NCBI RefSeq assembly: GCF_000341225.1
Contig: NZ_ANAC01000007.1
Coordinates: 62,001 to 126,000 of the forward strand
Direction of reading: 5' to 3'
Origin: Nocardiopsis alba DSM 43377
GTDB lineage: Bacteria > Actinomycetota > Actinomycetes > Streptosporangiales > Streptosporangiaceae
Length of the DNA: 64,000 bases
Both the position numbers and the translations under genes were made by a program. Positions 42,510 through 51,993 of this stretch are shown here, in pieces (position 1 is the stretch's first letter; every line of letters begins with the position of its first letter). Below the pieces are notes generated by a model, which saw nothing but the letters and a program-made list of their open reading frames with translations, had not been told where the DNA came from and made no database searches.

Positions 42510-45419
42510 ATGCCTCCCTCCCCTCCGTCCCTCAGCACCCCTGCCCGAAGGCGCCGGTTCCGTGCCGGCGCGGTGGGGGCCGCCATGGCGGTCGTCGCCT
42601 CCACCGTCTCCGCGGTGCCGGTCGCGCCCGCCCTGGCCGAACCGGTCGCCTACGAGGACTACTGCGCGCCCGCCGGGTGCCTGGACATCCTCCCGCCGGG
42701 CCAGAACGGCAGCGCCACCCTGGTCGAGATCCTCGGCCACCAGGTCTTCGGCACCCGTCCGGCCTACTCCTCCAGTCAGCTCGACATGTACGACGAGCTG
42801 GTGCACCAGTACGACAACCTCACCGAAGAGCGTCTGGACGAGTTCTTCCAGGACGCCACCTTCGGGGTCGGCGACGCCGGAGTGGACCGGGAGTACCGGC
42901 CGCGCGAGGACGTCACCATCACCCGCGACGCCCGCCACGGCATCCCGCACATCGAGGGAACGACCCGTGAGGGCACCATGTTCGGCGCCGGATACGCCGC
43001 CGGCGAGGACCGCCTCTTCCTCATGGACGTCCTGCGTCGCGTCGGCCGGGGCGAACTCACCTCCTTCGCCGGAGGCGCCGAGGGCAACCGCGGTCTGGAA
43101 CAGGACCTGTGGGCCACGGCGCCCTACACCGAGGAGGACAAGCAGGCCCAGATCGATCGGGTCGCCGACAGCGGAGAACGGGGCGCTCAGGCCCTCGCCG
43201 ACGTCGACTCCTACCTCGAAGGCGTCAACGCCTACATCGCCGAGTCCGACAAGGGCCGCTACTTCCCCGGCGAGTACGTCCTGACCGGGCACAAGAACGC
43301 CATCACCAACGCGGGCGAGATCGAGCCCTTCACCCCCACCGACGTCGTCGGCATCGCCGCCATGGTCGGCGGGATCTTCGGCGGCGGGGGCGGCGGCGAG
43401 GTCCAGTCCGCGATCGTCCTCGCCAACTTCCAGGACCGCTACGGCGCCGAGGAGGGGCTGGAGCTCTGGCGGGCCTGGCGGATGGAGAACGACCCCGAGG
43501 CCTCGGTCAGCGTCGACGGTGAGTTCCCCTACAGCCAGACCCCCGACGACCCGGTCGGCGAGGTGATCCCCGACGCCGGATCGGTGGAGCCCTACGACAT
43601 CGTCCACGACGAGTACGGTTCGGCGGCCTCCGACGCCTCCGTCGCCGCGGCGGAGTCGGTCTCCGAGGAGGAGGTCCCAGGGGCCGACGCCCCCACCGTG
43701 GACGATCTCACCGAGGAGCAACGGGCCGAGCTGGAGGAGATGGCCGAGGAGGGCGACCTGTCCGCCGTCGAGGGCATCTTCGACGACGGCGTGCTCCCCG
43801 AGGGCTTCCTCGACCCGAGGGGCATGTCCAACGCCCTGCTCGTCTCCGGTGAGCACACCGAGAGCGGCAACCCCGTCGCCGTGATGGGTCCCCAGACCGG
43901 GTACTTCTCTCCGCAGCTGCTCATGCTCCAGGAGCTCCAGGGGCCCGGGATCAGCGCGCGCGGCGCCTCTTTCGCCGGTGTCAGCTTCTACGTCCAGATG
44001 GGACGCGGGGTCGACTACGCCTGGAGCGCCACCTCGGCGGGCCAGGACATCACCGACACCTTCGCGGTCGAACTGTGCGAGACCGACGGTTCGGCGCCCA
44101 CGACCTCATCGCGCTCCTACGTGAACGCCTCCGGTGACTGCGTGGACTTCGAGTCGCTGAGCGTCAGCAACGACTGGACCCCGACCATCGCCGACCAGAC
44201 CCCCGAGGGCGGCTACACGCTCACCTCGTTGCGTTCGGACCACGGCCTGGTGCGCTCCTTCGCCACCGTCGACGGTGCTCCGGTCGCCTTCACCGAGCTG
44301 CGATCGACCTACATGCGCGAGGTCGACTCGATCCTCGGCTTCCAGAGGTTCAACGACCCCGACGAGATCACCTCGGCGGAGAGCTTCACCGAGGCCGCCG
44401 GGGACATCGGCTACGCCTTCAACTGGCACTACGTCGACGACGAGGACATCGCCTTCATCAACTCGGGCTCCAACCCGATGCGGATCGAGGGCACCAACCC
44501 CAACCTGCCGATCGACGCCTCCTCGTCCGCCGGCTGGTCGGGCTGGGACCCGGCCACCAACGAGGCCGACTACCACCCCAAGGAGGACCACCCGCAGCAG
44601 ATCAACCCGGACTACATCGTCAACTGGAACAACAAGCCGGCGCAGGGGTACACCTCGGGCTGGTCGACCGGTTCGGTGCACCGCAACGACCTGCTGGACG
44701 CCCGGGTGTCCGGTCTGATCGGGGAGGGGCATCGGTTCACCACCGCCTCCCTGACCGCGACGATGATGGAGGCCGGGGTCGCCGACCTGCGCGCCGAGCA
44801 GGTGCTCCCGCTCCTGCTGGAGGTCATCGACTCCGAGGAGGTCGACGACCCGGAGCTGGCCGCCACCGTGGACTCCCTGCGGGCCTGGGTCGACGGCGGA
44901 GCCCTGCGGCGCGAACCGCACCGCGACGCCGGCTACTACGACCACGCCGACGCCATCCGGGTCCTGGACGCCTGGTGGCCGATCCTGGTGCGGGCCCAGT
45001 TCGAGCCGGGCCTGGGCGAGGATCTGTTCACCCAGATCACCCGGGCCGCCTCGGTCGACGAGTCCCCGGCGCGCAACGGGCACGTGGGCTCGGCCTTCCA
45101 GTACGGATGGTGGTCCTACGTGGACAAGGACCTGCGCACGGTCCTGGATCGAGAGGTCGACGGCACGCTCGGCGACCGGGCCTACTGCGGCGAGGGCGAC
45201 CTCGGCGACTGCCGGACGGTGCTGCTGGACAGCCTCGCCCAGGCGGCGGCGGTCCCCGCGGGCGAGGTCTACCCGGGTGACGGGAACTGCTCGGCCGGCG
45301 ACCAGCTCTGCGCGGACACGGTGATCCACCAGTCCGTGGGCGGGATCGACATGTGGCCGATCCACTGGCAGAACCGACCCACCTATCAGCTCGTCTACGA
45401 GTTCTCCGGCGGACGCTAG
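42510..45419 (+). CDS. Secreted penicillin-acylase-family N-terminal nucleophile hydrolase
   Basis: 969 residues with a signal peptide (to about residue 43). The penicillin acylase/acyl-homoserine-lactone acylase fold is recognised by VTITRDARHGIPHIEG and GAGYAAGEDRLFLMDVLRR in the alpha chain, and MSNALLVSG, where Ser440 becomes the beta-chain N-terminal nucleophile after self-cleavage. An acidic Ala/Glu-rich spacer of ~70 residues (about 365-435) precedes the cut site. It cleaves amide bonds of acylated substrates outside the cell; penicillins, quorum signals or lipopeptides are all possible. The ribosome-binding site is weak (GGTGG). Confidence 0.9.
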   Translation: MPPSPPSLSTPARRRRFRAGAVGAAMAVVASTVSAVPVAPALAEPVAYEDYCAPAGCLDILPPGQNGSATLVEILGHQVFGTRPAYSSSQLDMYDELVHQYDNLTEERLDEFFQDATFGVGDAGVDREYRPREDVTITRDARHGIPHIEGTTREGTMFGAGYAAGEDRLFLMDVLRRVGRGELTSFAGGAEGNRGLEQDLWATAPYTEEDKQAQIDRVADSGERGAQALADVDSYLEGVNAYIAESDKGRYFPGEYVLTGHKNAITNAGEIEPFTPTDVVGIAAMVGGIFGGGGGGEVQSAIVLANFQDRYGAEEGLELWRAWRMENDPEASVSVDGEFPYSQTPDDPVGEVIPDAGSVEPYDIVHDEYGSAASDASVAAAESVSEEEVPGADAPTVDDLTEEQRAELEEMAEEGDLSAVEGIFDDGVLPEGFLDPRGMSNALLVSGEHTESGNPVAVMGPQTGYFSPQLLMLQELQGPGISARGASFAGVSFYVQMGRGVDYAWSATSAGQDITDTFAVELCETDGSAPTTSSRSYVNASGDCVDFESLSVSNDWTPTIADQTPEGGYTLTSLRSDHGLVRSFATVDGAPVAFTELRSTYMREVDSILGFQRFNDPDEITSAESFTEAAGDIGYAFNWHYVDDEDIAFINSGSNPMRIEGTNPNLPIDASSSAGWSGWDPATNEADYHPKEDHPQQINPDYIVNWNNKPAQGYTSGWSTGSVHRNDLLDARVSGLIGEGHRFTTASLTATMMEAGVADLRAEQVLPLLLEVIDSEEVDDPELAATVDSLRAWVDGGALRREPHRDAGYYDHADAIRVLDAWWPILVRAQFEPGLGEDLFTQITRAASVDESPARNGHVGSAFQYGWWSYVDKDLRTVLDREVDGTLGDRAYCGEGDLGDCRTVLLDSLAQAAAVPAGEVYPGDGNCSAGDQLCADTVIHQSVGGIDMWPIHWQNRPTYQLVYEFSGGR

Positions 45420-45434
45420 CCGCTCGGAACGGAC

Positions 45435-45478
45435 GCGGCCCGCGGCACACCTCGATCCTCGGGGGAGCCGCGGGCCGC
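45435..45478 (+). terminator. Hairpin terminator after acylase
   Basis: 12-bp stem GCGGCCCGCGGC/GCCGCGGGCCGC (45435-45446 and 45467-45478), 15 nt after the stop. Confidence 0.75.
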
Positions 45479-45573
45479 GATCGTGTATCCGTTCAGGGGA
45501 TCTTGTGGTGCGGAGGGTTTGTGTGGGTAGCTTAAGGACTACCCGGAACCATGGCGGGGAGGGCCACAGGAAC

Positions 45574-46056
45574 ATGCCGGTCTGGCTGATCTGGATCATT
45601 CTCGCGACCGCTCTCGGCGTCGCCGAGTTCTTCACGCTGACCTTCGTCCTGGGTCTCCTGGCCGCCGCCGCTCTGGTGGCCGGATTGCTGGGCGCGCTGG
45701 GGCTTCCCGTGGTCGTGCAGATCATCGGGTTCGCCGCGGCCGCCGCCGCGGGGCTCGTCCTGGTCAAGCCGCTCATGGACCGGCAGATGAACCGGGGCCC
45801 CGACGTCCGTTCCGGAACCGCCGCCCTGGTGGGCAGGTCGGCGGTGGTCCTGGAGGAGGTCGACGCCGATCGCGGGCTCGTCAAGTTGAACGGTGAGGAG
45901 TGGTCGGCGCGCTGCCTGGACGAGGACCTGGTGGTCCCGGTCGGGGCGCGTGTCGATGTCATGGAGATCGATGGCGCGACGGCCGTGGTCTATCCGCGCG
46001 AGGCCCTGCCGGAACGGCCCGAACCGCCGGAACAGAACAGACCCGAGCAGGACTGA
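45574..46056 (+). CDS. NfeD-family membrane protein
   Basis: 160 residues from the ATG at 45574 (GGGGAGGG about 10 nt upstream). Three N-terminal membrane helices (about 4-22, 24-44 and 47-67), then an OB-fold domain (GRSAVVLEEVDADRGLVKLNGEEWSAR cut into strands), as in NfeD proteins. NfeD partners the SPFH protein encoded 200 nt downstream; together they organise membrane microdomains and quality control. Confidence 0.88.
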   Translation: MPVWLIWIILATALGVAEFFTLTFVLGLLAAAALVAGLLGALGLPVVVQIIGFAAAAAAGLVLVKPLMDRQMNRGPDVRSGTAALVGRSAVVLEEVDADRGLVKLNGEEWSARCLDEDLVVPVGARVDVMEIDGATAVVYPREALPERPEPPEQNRPEQD

Positions 46057-46257
46057 CCGGCCGACACCGCGGCGGGTCGGCCGGCGGGACCGCTTCCGTC
46101 CACATCGGGGACGGGGCCCGACGACCGGCCACGGACGGCGGCCGCATCCCCCGAACGAGGGAGTGTTCTCGTCGACGCTCTCGCGGCACCGGCGGAGCCG
46201 GTCCGTGACGAGCGGGCGACGATCGACGAGGACACGACCGAAGGACAGGTGCAGAAG

Positions 46258-47340
46258 ATGGAATCAGCCATACCGCTCATCATCATCGCGGTCATCCTGG
46301 TCGCCGCCGCGCTGTCGGCGATCCGTATCGTGCCGCAGGCGCGCGCCTACAACATCGAGCGCTTCGGCCGCTACATCAGGACGCTCGACCCCGGACTGAA
46401 CTTCATCATCCCGGGGGTCGACCGCGTCAACACCAAGTTCGACCTGCGTGAACAGGTGTTCAGTTCGCGGCCGCAGCCGGTGATCACCGAGGACAACCTC
46501 GTGGTGAACATAGACACCGTCCTCTACTACCAGGTGACCCAGCCCAAGGCGGCCGCCTACGAGGTCGCCAACTACATCCAGGCCATAGACCAGCTCACCG
46601 TCACCACGCTGCGCAACGTCATCGGTTCCATGGACCTGGAGCGCACCCTGACCTCCCGTGAGGAGATCAACACCCGACTGCGCGGGGTCCTGGACGAGAC
46701 CACCGGCAAGTGGGGGATCCGGATCAACCGGGTCGAGATCAAGGCGATCGACCCGCCTCCCACCATCAAGGAGGCGATGGAGAAGCAGATGCGGGCCGAC
46801 CGCGACAAGCGCGCGGCGATCCTGCACGCCGAGGGTGAGCGTCAGTCCCGCATCCTCAAGGCGGAGGGCGCCCGTCAGCAGGCGATCCTGGAGGCGCAGG
46901 GAGACCAGCAGGCGGCGATCCTGCGGGCCGACGGTGAGGCCCAGGCGATCGAGCGGGTCTTCCAGGCGGTGCACGCCAACAACGCCGACGCCAAGCTGCT
47001 CGCCTACAAGTACCTGGAGACCCTGCCGAGCCTGGCCGAGGGCGAGGGCAACAACACCTTCTGGGTGATCCCGGGCGAGCTCACCGAGGCGGTCAAGAAC
47101 GTCAGTCAGGCCTTCGCCGGCGAGGCGGCGGCGTCCACGCCCTCGACGGAGAAGGCGGCCGACGAGGGGGCCGACAGCGGTCCGGCGCAGATCACCGGAC
47201 CCGATCCGGCCGGTTCCTCCTCGGCCCGGGCCGCGGCCCAGGCGGCCGAGGCCGCGGAGCGGGCGGTCGCCGACGCCCGAGACGACGTGCGCAGGGCCGG
47301 CGCGGGGCTCGGCACTCCGGAACCGCGCGACGGCGAGTGA
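46258..47340 (+). CDS. SPFH/stomatin-like membrane protein
   Basis: 360 residues from the ATG at 46258 (a GTG at 46249 with AAGGA is the alternative). One N-terminal membrane helix (IPLIIIAVILVAAAL), then the SPFH/band-7 domain (YNIERFGRYIRTLDPGLNFI, about 30-210), a coiled coil rich in Ala/Glu/Gln (RQSRILKAEGARQQAILEAQ) that drives oligomerisation, and an Ala-rich tail. It pairs with NfeD upstream. Its exact clients are unknown. Confidence 0.9.
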   Translation: MESAIPLIIIAVILVAAALSAIRIVPQARAYNIERFGRYIRTLDPGLNFIIPGVDRVNTKFDLREQVFSSRPQPVITEDNLVVNIDTVLYYQVTQPKAAAYEVANYIQAIDQLTVTTLRNVIGSMDLERTLTSREEINTRLRGVLDETTGKWGIRINRVEIKAIDPPPTIKEAMEKQMRADRDKRAAILHAEGERQSRILKAEGARQQAILEAQGDQQAAILRADGEAQAIERVFQAVHANNADAKLLAYKYLETLPSLAEGEGNNTFWVIPGELTEAVKNVSQAFAGEAAASTPSTEKAADEGADSGPAQITGPDPAGSSSARAAAQAAEAAERAVADARDDVRRAGAGLGTPEPRDGE

Positions 47341-47361
47341 GGAGATCGGTTCCACGAACGC

Positions 47362-47392
47362 CCGGAGGCGCCCTCGACGAGGGCGCCTCCGG
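47362..47392. terminator. Bidirectional terminator
   Basis: Near-perfect palindrome CCGGAGGCGCCCTCG-A-CGAGGGCGCCTCCGG between converging genes ending at 47340 (+) and 47404 (-). Confidence 0.8.
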
Positions 47393-47403
47393 TTCGTCGA
47401 GGG

Positions 47404-48369
47404 TCAGATCAGCAGCAGCTTGCCGGTGGTGCCGCGCGAGGTCAGGTCCTCGTGGGCCCGGCCCGCCTCCTCCAGCGGGTAGCGGCCCCCGATCCGCAGG
47501 TTCAGCCGCCCCTCGCCGATCAGGGTGAACAGGTCGCGGGCGCGCCCCAGCAGTTCGTCGCGGTCGGCGACGAAGTGCGCGAGCGAGGGTCGGGTGAGAT
47601 AGACCGAACCGGCGCCGTTGAGCCGCTTGGGGTCCACCGGTTCGACCGCTCCGCTGGACTGGCCGAACAGGGCCAGCACACCGCGCGGTCGCAGCGACGC
47701 CAGACTCGCGTCGAAGGTGTCCCGGCCGACCCCGTCGTAGACGGCGGCCACGCCCTCCCCCTTGGTGAGGTCGCGGACGGCCTCGGCCACCGGGGTCTCG
47801 GTGTAGCGGACGATCTCGTCGGCGCCCGCCTCACGGGCGACGGCCTCCTTGGCGTCGGTGGAGACCGTGCCGATCACCCGGGCGCCTCGGGCCTTGGCCA
47901 GTTGGACGATGAGCAGACCGGTGCCGCCGGCGGCGGCGTGCACCAGGACGGTCTCGCCCTCGGCCACGGGGTGCACCGAGTGGGTGAGGTAGTGGGCGGT
48001 CATCCCCTGGAGCAGTACGGCGGCCGCCTGCTCGTCGGTGACGTCGTCGGGCACCGGTACGAGCCGGGAGGCGTCGATCACGGCCCGGTCGGCGTAGCCG
48101 CCCGGAGCCAAGGCCCAGCCGACACGGTCGCCCGTTGCCAAGGAGTCGACCCCCTCGCCCAGGGCCGCGACCGTGCCGACGGCCTCCATACCGGGGACGT
48201 AGGGCAGCGGCACCTGGTAGGCGCCGGCGCGCTGGTAGACGTCGATGAAGTTGACGCCTCTGGCCGATACGTCCACCAGGACCTGACCGGGACCGGGGGC
48301 GGGGTCGTCCAACTCGGCCGGGCGCAGGACCTCGGGTCCACCGAACTCCTCGATCACGATGGCGCGCAT
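47404..48369 (-). CDS. NADPH:quinone oxidoreductase
   Basis: 321 residues with GGAGG 7 nt before the ATG. Zinc-free medium-chain dehydrogenase: MRAIVIEEFGGPEVL, GVNFIDVYQRAGAY, VPGMEAVGTV, and cofactor site AAAGGTGLLIVQLAK. Close in pattern to QorA-type quinone reductases, which reduce quinones with NADPH. Follows the kinase gene on the same strand by 21 nt, so the two are probably cotranscribed. Confidence 0.9.
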   Translation of the reverse strand: MRAIVIEEFGGPEVLRPAELDDPAPGPGQVLVDVSARGVNFIDVYQRAGAYQVPLPYVPGMEAVGTVAALGEGVDSLATGDRVGWALAPGGYADRAVIDASRLVPVPDDVTDEQAAAVLLQGMTAHYLTHSVHPVAEGETVLVHAAAGGTGLLIVQLAKARGARVIGTVSTDAKEAVAREAGADEIVRYTETPVAEAVRDLTKGEGVAAVYDGVGRDTFDASLASLRPRGVLALFGQSSGAVEPVDPKRLNGAGSVYLTRPSLAHFVADRDELLGRARDLFTLIGEGRLNLRIGGRYPLEEAGRAHEDLTSRGTTGKLLLI

Positions 48370-48390
48370 GTCGTTCCTCCTGGGATGGGG

Positions 48391-50601
48391 TCAGTCCTCG
48401 GGGTCGATCCGGTAGAGAGAGTAGTCGGTGTAGGCGGCGCCGATCGGGTCATTGGCGGCACCGGGACGCAACACGATCCCGACCCGACGGCGTTCCTCGT
48501 CGTCGAGAGAGGAGTCGTCCGGGAGCGGCTGGTCGTCCTTGGTCTGAAGGACCAGCTCGTCGTTGACCCACATGCGCAGGTCCATGTAGGGGTCCTGATC
48601 GTCCTCGACCACGTACTCGCAGGAGAGGGCGATCTCGTTGGTGACCAGGTCACCGAGGTCGGCCCGGTAGGGCAGCCCCTCGACGTCGCTCTCCTCATCG
48701 AAGAGATCGTAGGTGCGGAAACCGCCGAGGTCGGTGGTGGAGGCGAGCGCGTTGTCACCGCTCTCCTCCGTCACCCGGCGGATCTGCGCCTCGGCGCCGT
48801 CGAAGCGCAGCAGAGCCTCGTACGTGGTGCGCTCGTCGTCCTCCTGGTCCCAGCAGCGCACCCCCGACGTGGACTCCCCGGGCCCCTCCAGCGCGATCAT
48901 CGTGGTCCGGACGAGGATTCCGTCGGGCGTCTCGCGCTCGTAGGGGACGACCGAGCCCCGGGAGGGTCCGGACTCGGGGTCGAGCCAGAGCATCATGGCG
49001 TTCTGGGCGCCCCAGTAGGAGACCTGGCCGGTGTCCGGGTCCTGAGGGTCGAACTCGTAGGAGGACCAGCCGGGGTCGGTGGCGAAGTCGTGCGAGTAGA
49101 GGCTGGTGGTGTTCTCCGGAGGCGCGGAGGAATCGGAGAACAGGACGGCGCCGCCGATCACCGCCACCAGGACCAGCGCGGTCGCGCCGCCGCCGATGAG
49201 CATGAGCCGGCGTCGCCCACCGGACCCGCCGTTCTCAGGGGCGGAACCCGGACCACCGGGCGTGCCGGGACCCCCGGGACCGCCGGGTCCGCTGTGGGCG
49301 CCGAAGGCGGGCTGACCGTGGGCGGGGGAGGGACCGGGGTGCCCACCCTGATGGGTCGGCACGGGGTGGCCGCCGTTGTGCCATCCGCCGTGGCCGGGCC
49401 CCTGTGGGGTCCCCGCGTAGGGGCCCTGACCCGGGCCCGGGCCCTGCGGTCGGGCTCCGTAGGGGTGGCCGGCCTGCGGCGGATGGGCCGGTGCCTCCTG
49501 GGGGCCGGAGGGCGGTCGCTGGGCGTACGGACCCGGCATGTGGGGCTGAGGAGCGGCGTTCTGCCCGCCGGGAGGGGTGGACCCTCCCGTGGGGGCCCGC
49601 CCCTGGTCGGGCGCGGGAAGCGTGGGAGCGACCGCGGTCGGTGGCGGTGCCGCCTCTTCCCGGGGGAGCTCATCGACCGTCTCCTGGGGCGGGGTGCCCG
49701 CGACCGGGGCCGAACTCGGCGGCGCCCAGGAGGTGCTGATCGTGCGTCGCACCACCGACTCCTCCGGGGACTCCTGTCCGGTGAGCCGGGCCAGGAGCTG
49801 CTGGGAGGTGGGGCGGTTGTCGGGGTTCTTGTCGAGGGTGGAGCCGACCAGGTCGAGCAGGCTCGGGTCCAGGCCGTCCAACCTTGGTTCCGCGGAGGAG
49901 ATGTTGTGCAGGACGGCGGGCACGGTGGCGGCGTCGAAGGGGGCGCGTCCGGTACCGGCGAAGGCGACCAGGCAGCCCCAGGCGAAGATGTCGGCGGCGG
50001 GGGTCGCCTGCTCGCCGAGGATCAGCTCCGGCGCCATGTAGGAGGGGGTGCCCATGAGCTGGCTGGAGCGGGTGATGCCGCCACTGGAATCGTCCAGGGC
50101 GCGGGCGATCCCGAAGTCGATGACCTTCGGTCCGACCGGGGAGAGCAGGACGTTGGCCGGTTTCAGGTCGCGGTGGATCACCCCGGAACCGTGGATGGCG
50201 GTGAGCGCCGCGGCCACGCCCATGGCCAGGCCGTCCAGGGTGCCGCCGCGCATGGGCTCCCCGTGCCGTACGGCCTCGTCGAGGTTGGGACCGGGAACGT
50301 ACTCCGACACGATGAACAGGGGCTCGCCCTCCAGGCGGGCGTCGATGACGCCGGCGGTGGAGAAGCGGGCCACGCGTCGGGCGGCGTCCACCTCGCGGGC
50401 GAAGCGCCTGCGGAAGGATTCGTCGTCGGCCAGATCGGGGTGGATCAGTTTCACGGCGACGGGGCGGCCGGCGGAATCCTCGGCGAGGTAGACGGTTCCC
50501 ATGCCGCCGCGCCCGAGTCGGCTGACGACGCGGTAACCGTCGAGTTCACGCGGGTCCCCCGCACGCAGGGGTTTGCCGCTTTCGTGGCCCTTGGACGTCA
50601 C
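48391..50601 (-). CDS. Ser/Thr protein kinase with Pro-rich linker and extracytoplasmic domain
   Basis: 736 residues from a GTG at 50601. Hanks kinase domain about 20-280: LGRGGMGTVYLA, Lys51, HRDLKPANVLL, VIDFGIARAL. A Pro/Gly/Gln-rich linker of ~170 residues follows, then one membrane helix (about 460-485) and an acidic beta-rich C-terminal domain (about 500-736) that resembles a concanavalin-like sensor domain. It likely signals wall or surface state. Upstream 50602-50925 is gene-free except for the SOS box. Confidence 0.87.
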   Translation of the reverse strand: MTSKGHESGKPLRAGDPRELDGYRVVSRLGRGGMGTVYLAEDSAGRPVAVKLIHPDLADDESFRRRFAREVDAARRVARFSTAGVIDARLEGEPLFIVSEYVPGPNLDEAVRHGEPMRGGTLDGLAMGVAAALTAIHGSGVIHRDLKPANVLLSPVGPKVIDFGIARALDDSSGGITRSSQLMGTPSYMAPELILGEQATPAADIFAWGCLVAFAGTGRAPFDAATVPAVLHNISSAEPRLDGLDPSLLDLVGSTLDKNPDNRPTSQQLLARLTGQESPEESVVRRTISTSWAPPSSAPVAGTPPQETVDELPREEAAPPPTAVAPTLPAPDQGRAPTGGSTPPGGQNAAPQPHMPGPYAQRPPSGPQEAPAHPPQAGHPYGARPQGPGPGQGPYAGTPQGPGHGGWHNGGHPVPTHQGGHPGPSPAHGQPAFGAHSGPGGPGGPGTPGGPGSAPENGGSGGRRRLMLIGGGATALVLVAVIGGAVLFSDSSAPPENTTSLYSHDFATDPGWSSYEFDPQDPDTGQVSYWGAQNAMMLWLDPESGPSRGSVVPYERETPDGILVRTTMIALEGPGESTSGVRCWDQEDDERTTYEALLRFDGAEAQIRRVTEESGDNALASTTDLGGFRTYDLFDEESDVEGLPYRADLGDLVTNEIALSCEYVVEDDQDPYMDLRMWVNDELVLQTKDDQPLPDDSSLDDEERRRVGIVLRPGAANDPIGAAYTDYSLYRIDPED

Positions 50602-50825
50602 AGTAGGGGGTCCCTCGTAGATCGTGTGGTTCGCGCCTGACAGCGTATCGACGCCCCGCCCGGGCGCGTTTCGGGCGGGGGGTTCGACCCGGTGGTGGGA
50701 TCGGCGCCGCCCATGACTCTCGTACACCTTCGAAGGCGGGAACGCCGGGTTCCGGCGATGGTGTCACAGGTGGGGACGTCTCCTGAGCGGAAACGGTTCC
50801 GGACCGGAGCCTCCTTCGCTAGTAT

Positions 50826-50841
50826 TCGAATGCTTGTTCGA
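50826..50841 (+). promoter_or_regulatory. LexA (SOS) box
   Basis: TCGAATGCTTGTTCGA differs in one base from the actinobacterial SOS box TCGAAC-N4-GTTCGA. It lies 84 nt upstream of the DUF6504 gene. Confidence 0.65.
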
Positions 50842-50925
50842 ATGCCCGGCCGTACTTCCCCACGGGTGGGCACCTGGTGGTGTGCCCTCGACTCAGCACC
50901 ATCGGACGTCGTTGGAGGTCGGTCG

Positions 50926-51213
50926 ATGCCGGGGGGAGTCGTCGTGGGGCGGTACTACGGGGCGGACGTCACCGTCGTGGAGGACGAGGGGCGTCCGGCC
51001 AGGTTCGTCTGGAACGGAAGGGTCTACGGGATCCGCAGGATCCTCGACCACTGGGTGACCCTGAGTTCGCTACGAAAGCCGGGCGAAGGCTCCTGGGCGC
51101 CCGAATGTCGGCACTGGAGGGTGGAGGCGGGGTCCGCCTACTCCCAGGGGGTGTACGAACTGCGGCACGACACCATCACGCGGGAGTGGACCCTGGCCCG
51201 GGTCTGGGGCTGA
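50926..51213 (+). CDS. DUF6504-family protein
   Basis: 95 residues with GGAGG 7 nt before the ATG. Small domain with RPARFVWNGRVYGIRRILDHW and WRVEAGSAYSQGVYELRHD, which I recognise as DUF6504. Members often lie next to translesion-synthesis genes (ImuA/ImuB/DnaE2) in actinobacteria. Here it stands alone but behind an SOS box, consistent with a DNA-damage role. No catalytic residues are known. Confidence 0.75.
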   Translation: MPGGVVVGRYYGADVTVVEDEGRPARFVWNGRVYGIRRILDHWVTLSSLRKPGEGSWAPECRHWRVEAGSAYSQGVYELRHDTITREWTLARVWG

Positions 51214-51237
51214 CCCGGACGCTCGTGCCGGGGTGCC

Positions 51238-51825
51238 TCAGTCGGCCTCGGGCCGTACGTCGGAGGGGACGAGGCTGTACACGGCCAGGTCGGCGCGTCC
51301 CTCGTGCAGGGGCATCGCGTTGCGTTCGACGCCCTCGGCGACGAAACCGGCGGCCTCGGCCACCCGGCGGGAGGCGGTGTTGCCGGTGGCGGCCTTGATC
51401 TCGATCCGTTGGAACCCCTGGCCGAGGGCCCAGCGGGAGACGGCCACGGTCGCCTCGGTGGCGTAGCCCCTTCCACGGCCCCAGGGGGAGATCCAGTAGC
51501 CGATCTCGGTGACCATCGCGGGCCACTCCGTGCGCAGGAGGGACATCGAACCGATGAAACGCCCGCTCTCGCGCTCCAGGATCGCCCAGTGCTGGCCGTC
51601 CCCGGAGGTGCGGATGGACGGGGCCAGAGTCAGGCAGAAGTGTTCGGCCGACTCGCGGGTGTAGGGCTCTCCCGGAGCGGGGATCGGGATCCATCGCTGG
51701 AGCCCGGGGTCGGTGCAGGAGGCGTACACGTCATCGATGTCGCTTTCGAGCGCGGATCGCAGTCGCAGCCGTTCGGTCTCGAGGATGACCGCGGGCATGA
51801 TCGGCGTGCTCCGGGCGCTGGTCAT
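51238..51825 (-). CDS. GNAT-family N-acetyltransferase (RimJ/RimL-like)
   Basis: 195 residues. N-terminal ETERLRLRSALESDIDDVYA, acetyl-CoA loop SPWGRGRGYATEATVAVSRW, and NTASRRVAEAAGFVAEGVERN, all typical of RimJ/RimL acetyltransferases. The acceptor may be a protein N-terminus or a small molecule. Start possibly at the internal ATG nine codons later (51798). Confidence 0.85.
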   Translation of the reverse strand: MTSARSTPIMPAVILETERLRLRSALESDIDDVYASCTDPGLQRWIPIPAPGEPYTRESAEHFCLTLAPSIRTSGDGQHWAILERESGRFIGSMSLLRTEWPAMVTEIGYWISPWGRGRGYATEATVAVSRWALGQGFQRIEIKAATGNTASRRVAEAAGFVAEGVERNAMPLHEGRADLAVYSLVPSDVRPEAD

Positions 51826-51993
51826 GGTGGCTCTCGTCCCTCTTTCTCCAGGTACACGGGTTATGGACGGCGCGGGGTCCGATCACCCTATGTGTTCGTT
51901 CCGGGAGACGCGCAAGGGCGGGGCGGCCGATCGGGCCGCCCGTCGAGGGCGCGTTCGGCCCGACGGAGGGCGCCGGGCCGAACGCGTACGGGA

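Noticed and set aside
47452-50640. Plus-strand giant protein opposite qor and the kinase
   Set aside because: Same artefact; composition is His/Gly/Val-rich without domains, while the minus strand has complete enzymes.
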